From the NCBI GenBank assembly GCA_937995875.1, contig CALKIW010000100.1, positions 1-7,955 on the forward strand: a DNA stretch of 7,955 nucleotides, in the 5' to 3' direction. The notes under the pieces were generated by a model. That model searched no databases and had not been told where the DNA came from. It was given only the letters and a program-made list of their open reading frames with translations. This document shows, piece after piece, positions 6,048 through 7,955 of the stretch. Position numbers and translations under genes: made by a program. This DNA is from an uncultured Bacteroidales bacterium. Lineage in GTDB: Bacteria > Bacteroidota > Bacteroidia > Bacteroidales > Bacteroidaceae. The stretch's first letter is position 1. Every line of letters starts with the position of its first letter.

Positions 6048-6890
6048 CTAAGGGCAGCTGGTTTTAGTCAGAGTTACGAGTTTGTTTCCCCCGATTTTGG
6101 CTGCCATCATCGAAAATGAGCTTCCCGCCGATCCGTACACCACTTTCGTGCGCGCCAGCGTGTACATATCTATGAGTCCGCCCCGTATGCCCTGTGTGCT
6201 TCCCCGGTCGGCTTCGACTTGCTGCATCATCAGTCGGTCGCCGAAGATTTCCCTAAGTTGTCGCTTGGTCGGCTCGTCGTCTGTCGCCACAAATATTTTG
6301 GTGTCGGGATGCCCGTCAATTTCTTGCTTCCCGGCTTCGATGAACAGCGACAGCGGACTCTGCTCGATGCTCCGACGGTTGTCTGTGCGGCGGATATGGA
6401 AACCGATGGTGTGCGCGCTGAATTGCGATGCGAAGTTGTCCACTTGCTGCTCCACCTGTGCTACGGGACGAAAAAGACGACCGTAGAGCGAGTTGTCGAA
6501 TGTGCCATATTCTCGGAAACAGCTCATGTAGCTGTTGTGCCCTCTGGCCCATCGCTCGAAGTCGAAGCCCTGTTCCACGAGTGCCGTCACCTGTTCTTCG
6601 TCGATGCGCCGGTCGAACAGCAAGCACTGAAACAGTCGTGGTATGTGCCCGTTGCGTCGTCGCGGACGGTCGTACACCAGATGGTCCATGAGCGTGGCCT
6701 CACGCAGGCAGAGCAGGTCGGTGGGGCGGAAAATGTCGTGAAAGGGAGCGTGGAGCGCCCAGTCCTGAAACCACACCACGCGCAGATGCACCTCCGCCCT
6801 CCGACACATCTCATAGGTGGAGGCGATGGCGTGCATTCGGTTGGCCAGTCCGCCTGCCGGCACGAGCAACAGTTTGCCTTGATTCTTCAT
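6048..6890 (-). CDS. Fucosyltransferase-superfamily glycosyltransferase
   Basis: The 280-residue protein is predicted to be a GT-B-fold sugar transferase related to the alpha-1,2-, alpha-1,6- (NodZ/FUT8) and protein O-fucosyltransferases. The N-terminus LLLVPAGGLANRMHAIAST (7-25) is the G-G-L-x-N-R-(M/L) donor-side loop of this superfamily. The key signature is HIRRTD at 165-170, matching the HxRRxD/G motif that contacts GDP-fucose. It is followed by FVATDDEP (200-207) and by DMYTLARTKVVYGSAGSSFS (241-260), the usual C-terminal block near the donor site. There is no signal peptide or membrane helix, so it should act in the cytoplasm on a lipid-linked or other cell-surface glycan precursor. 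The acceptor and the sugar (GDP-fucose or another GDP-sugar) cannot be told from sequence. No other glycan genes are nearby, so it is an orphan rather than part of a visible polysaccharide locus. The ATG at 6888-6890 precedes the conserved N-terminal motif by few residues. The likely promoter is at 7219-7252. Confidence 0.75.
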   Translation of the reverse strand: MKNQGKLLLVPAGGLANRMHAIASTYEMCRRAEVHLRVVWFQDWALHAPFHDIFRPTDLLCLREATLMDHLVYDRPRRRNGHIPRLFQCLLFDRRIDEEQVTALVEQGFDFERWARGHNSYMSCFREYGTFDNSLYGRLFRPVAQVEQQVDNFASQFSAHTIGFHIRRTDNRRSIEQSPLSLFIEAGKQEIDGHPDTKIFVATDDEPTKRQLREIFGDRLMMQQVEADRGSTQGIRGGLIDMYTLARTKVVYGSAGSSFSMMAAKIGGNKLVTLTKTSCP

Positions 6891-6991
6891 TGTCTGTTTT
6901 GTATTGATATTGAGTAGAATAGTGAACTGATTTTATCATGATGACACGATGATGGCTGTTGTCATTTTTAAAATGTTTGCCTCGCAATGGA

Positions 6992-7025
6992 ACGTGTACC
7001 CGTTTTGCCGTTTTCGGGTACACGT
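6992..7025. repeat. Perfect 11-bp inverted repeat in glycosyltransferase leader
   Basis: ACGTGTACCCG (6992-7002) and CGGGTACACGT (7015-7025) pair perfectly around a 12-nt loop (ttttgccgtttt). It lies about 100 bp upstream of the glycosyltransferase start and would be transcribed from the promoter at 7219-7252. No T run follows on the minus strand, so it is not an obvious terminator. It could be a regulatory hairpin, an operator, or part of a dispersed repeat. Confidence 0.75.
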
Positions 7026-7218
7026 GGGACGCTTCCTGTACCTTATTATTTAGTTCGGTATATTTAAATCTCTCATTCTTGAACGCACCTTCTGATTCTC
7101 CATATTCTTCTGTCGGCTGTTTACCCATGTGCTGCCTTTCCTATAGGCAACATGATGTTTTTAATTAGTTGCTGTTATATGATGACGGCACATCAAAAAA
7201 ACAATTTGTTCACCTCCA

Positions 7219-7252
7219 CAAAGATACGGTTTTTCTATTGGATTAAAGCAAA
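7219..7252 (-). promoter_or_regulatory. Probable promoter for the glycosyltransferase transcript
   Basis: On the minus strand TTTG (7252-7249) is followed after 22 bases by TATCTTTG (7226-7219), the same -7 word found at 454-461. The next annotated minus-strand gene is the glycosyltransferase, which would have a leader of about 320 nt. That leader holds the inverted repeat at 6992-7025 and a doubtful short reading frame starting at 7128. The assignment rests on motif and orientation only. Confidence 0.5.
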
Positions 7253-7270
7253 CATCAGGATTTTTTGCCT

Positions 7271-7330
7271 GTGTTGCACACGCATTTTCGTGCATAAGTG
7301 ACGGAAATTCCGTACAACATCATGCAACAC
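7271..7330. other. Possible three-way-junction structured element
   Basis: GTGTTGCA (7271-7278) and TGCAACAC (7323-7330) form a closing stem. Inside it CACG (7279-7282) pairs with CGTG (7289-7292), and ACGGAA (7301-7306) pairs with TTCCGT (7308-7313). The layout is a compact three-stem junction. The third stem would have a one-base loop, so as RNA it would need to open a pair or two; as DNA it is a near-palindrome. It lies just upstream of the promoter at 7219-7252. The pairings are seen directly; any function is unknown. Confidence 0.4.
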
Positions 7331-7461
7331 TTCTGCGCCATTGAAGATTAAATCCACCATTTGAACCCCATCATTTGCCCGTAAAACCATTTCCGGAGCA
7401 AAACAGAAACGGGAGCCGCCCACCTCATTTGGCGTCCGACCCTTTTGGTGATCGGGACGAG

Positions 7462-7623
7462 ATGTCGTTCTCAACATCGAAAAGCGTTAAGTTCGAAAAG
7501 AAGGGTGACCACACCTTGATCAGCCTAGGCTCGGCCCTTAAGGGTATCACGATTACCAAAGACAAGCTGACCATGCTGGTTATTAAGGATGGCAACACTT
7601 GGACAGCTAACTGCACAAGATAA
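7462..7623 (+). CDS. Small hypothetical protein, possibly a gene remnant
   Basis: The frame encodes 53 residues from the only in-frame ATG (7462-7464), ending in TAA at 7621-7623. The protein is basic and beta-rich, with alternating strands such as HTLISLGSALKGITITKDKL and TMLVIKDGNTWTANC, and no membrane segment. I do not recognise it. Two things support a real gene or the end of one: base composition and codon pattern look coding-like, and a perfect intrinsic terminator follows 24 bp later. The frame stays open upstream to 7345 after a TGA at 7342-7344, and the coding-like feel seems to begin near 7400, before the ATG. It could therefore be the 3' remnant of a longer gene truncated by the sequence at 7219-7400, or use a non-ATG start such as TTG at 7375. 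No good promoter is visible directly upstream on this strand. Confidence 0.4.
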   Translation: MSFSTSKSVKFEKKGDHTLISLGSALKGITITKDKLTMLVIKDGNTWTANCTR

Positions 7624-7647
7624 CCCCATACAAGATTAGTATCACAG

Positions 7648-7679
7648 GAGCCGGAAGCAAAATGCTTCCGGCTCTTTTT
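7648..7679 (+). terminator. Strong intrinsic terminator
   Basis: GAGCCGGAAGC (7648-7658) and GCTTCCGGCTC (7664-7674) form a perfect 11-bp GC-rich stem with a 5-nt loop (aaaat), followed directly by TTTTT (7675-7679). This is the clearest terminator in the window. It serves plus-strand transcription, and the only candidate gene in front of it is the small frame at 7462-7623. Confidence 0.9.
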
Positions 7680-7955
7680 GTCTGTCGGCCCTTTGTCTGC
7701 TATTTATTCAGAGAATATATCTGATGCCTAACGGCAACGTTCGGCAACATGAATTTTGCATGCTTTGTTTTCGTGGCATCGTTCAAACATAAAAAGAATT
7801 CATCAAGGGGCGAGAAAACGGTGTCAGCCATACATCAAATAGAACGAACTGACAGGTTGTTTGCAACACCCCCTCTACCTTTTGATACAAACAACTTCGT
7901 GCCACCATCGACGACAGCGCGACGACTTGAATTTTCATGACAAAGGGTGCTTCAA
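7680..7955. other. Terminal region without a supported gene
   Basis: This 276-bp stretch lies between the terminator and the window edge. A plus-strand frame (7749-7940, 63 residues) and a minus-strand frame open to the edge (stop at 7783-7785) overlap each other. Neither shows a recognisable motif, a promoter or coding-like features. I see no RNA gene, terminator or clear repeat here. Confidence 0.5.

Noticed and set aside
6811..7128. 105-residue minus-strand frame upstream of and overlapping the glycosyltransferase
   Set aside because: It overlaps the start of the confident gene by about 80 bp and its middle is the inverted repeat 6992-7025. Only its first third looks protein-like, so it is discussed as a finding and not called.
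7235..7477. 80-residue minus-strand frame
   Set aside because: It runs through the three-stem element and the -33 part of the promoter candidate and overlaps the 7462-7623 frame; no motif is recognised.
7749..7955. Overlapping plus-strand (7749-7940) and minus-strand (7783 to edge) frames
   Set aside because: Both are short, lie on opposite strands of the same DNA and lack motifs; the minus frame could be the end of a gene outside the window but nothing supports it.

Overview
The window looks like chromosomal DNA of a Bacteroidota organism, most likely the Prevotella group (Prevotella/Segatella and relatives). The evidence is a fused MsrB-MsrA lipoprotein, a Bacteroides-type NrdD/NrdG pair, genes without clear Shine-Dalgarno sequences, candidate promoters of the Bacteroidetes form (TTTG or TTG, then TAnnTTTG), and intergenic spaces full of short repeats. 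The genus is an inference from sequence character, not from a search.

Layout. Positions 1-318 hold a non-coding segmental repeat (A-B-A-linker-B-A) built around a recurring hairpin. A good promoter match at 430-461 then leads into a two-gene plus-strand unit: an unrecognised 144-residue protein (536-970) whose second half resembles the RteC C-terminal region, and a small M15-type zinc peptidase (1006-1434). A perfect 13-bp hairpin at 1457-1500 separates this unit from the convergent minus-strand genes.

The minus-strand block, read from right to left, is nrdD (5706-3496), nrdG (3337-2831) and msrAB (2628-1519). nrdD and nrdG encode the oxygen-sensitive class III ribonucleotide reductase and its radical-SAM activase. 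Together they make deoxynucleotides without oxygen, as expected for an obligate anaerobe. msrAB encodes a lipoprotein predicted to repair oxidised methionine in envelope proteins. A long imperfect hairpin lies between nrdD and nrdG. An AATTNTG heptad repeat region lies between nrdG and msrAB and supplies the last residues and stop codon of nrdG.

Further right, a minus-strand gene (6890-6048) encodes a glycosyltransferase of the fucosyltransferase superfamily (HxRRxD motif). A promoter candidate at 7219-7252 would give it a leader of about 320 nt containing a perfect inverted repeat (6992-7025). Next to that promoter is a potential three-way-junction structure (7271-7330). A 53-residue plus-strand reading frame (7462-7623) is followed by a textbook intrinsic terminator. 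I see nothing convincing in the last 275 bases.

No defence system, CRISPR array, tRNA, rRNA or insertion sequence with a transposase is visible. The core genes are ordinary. What is unusual is the repeat and hairpin content between them and the repeat-derived end of nrdG.
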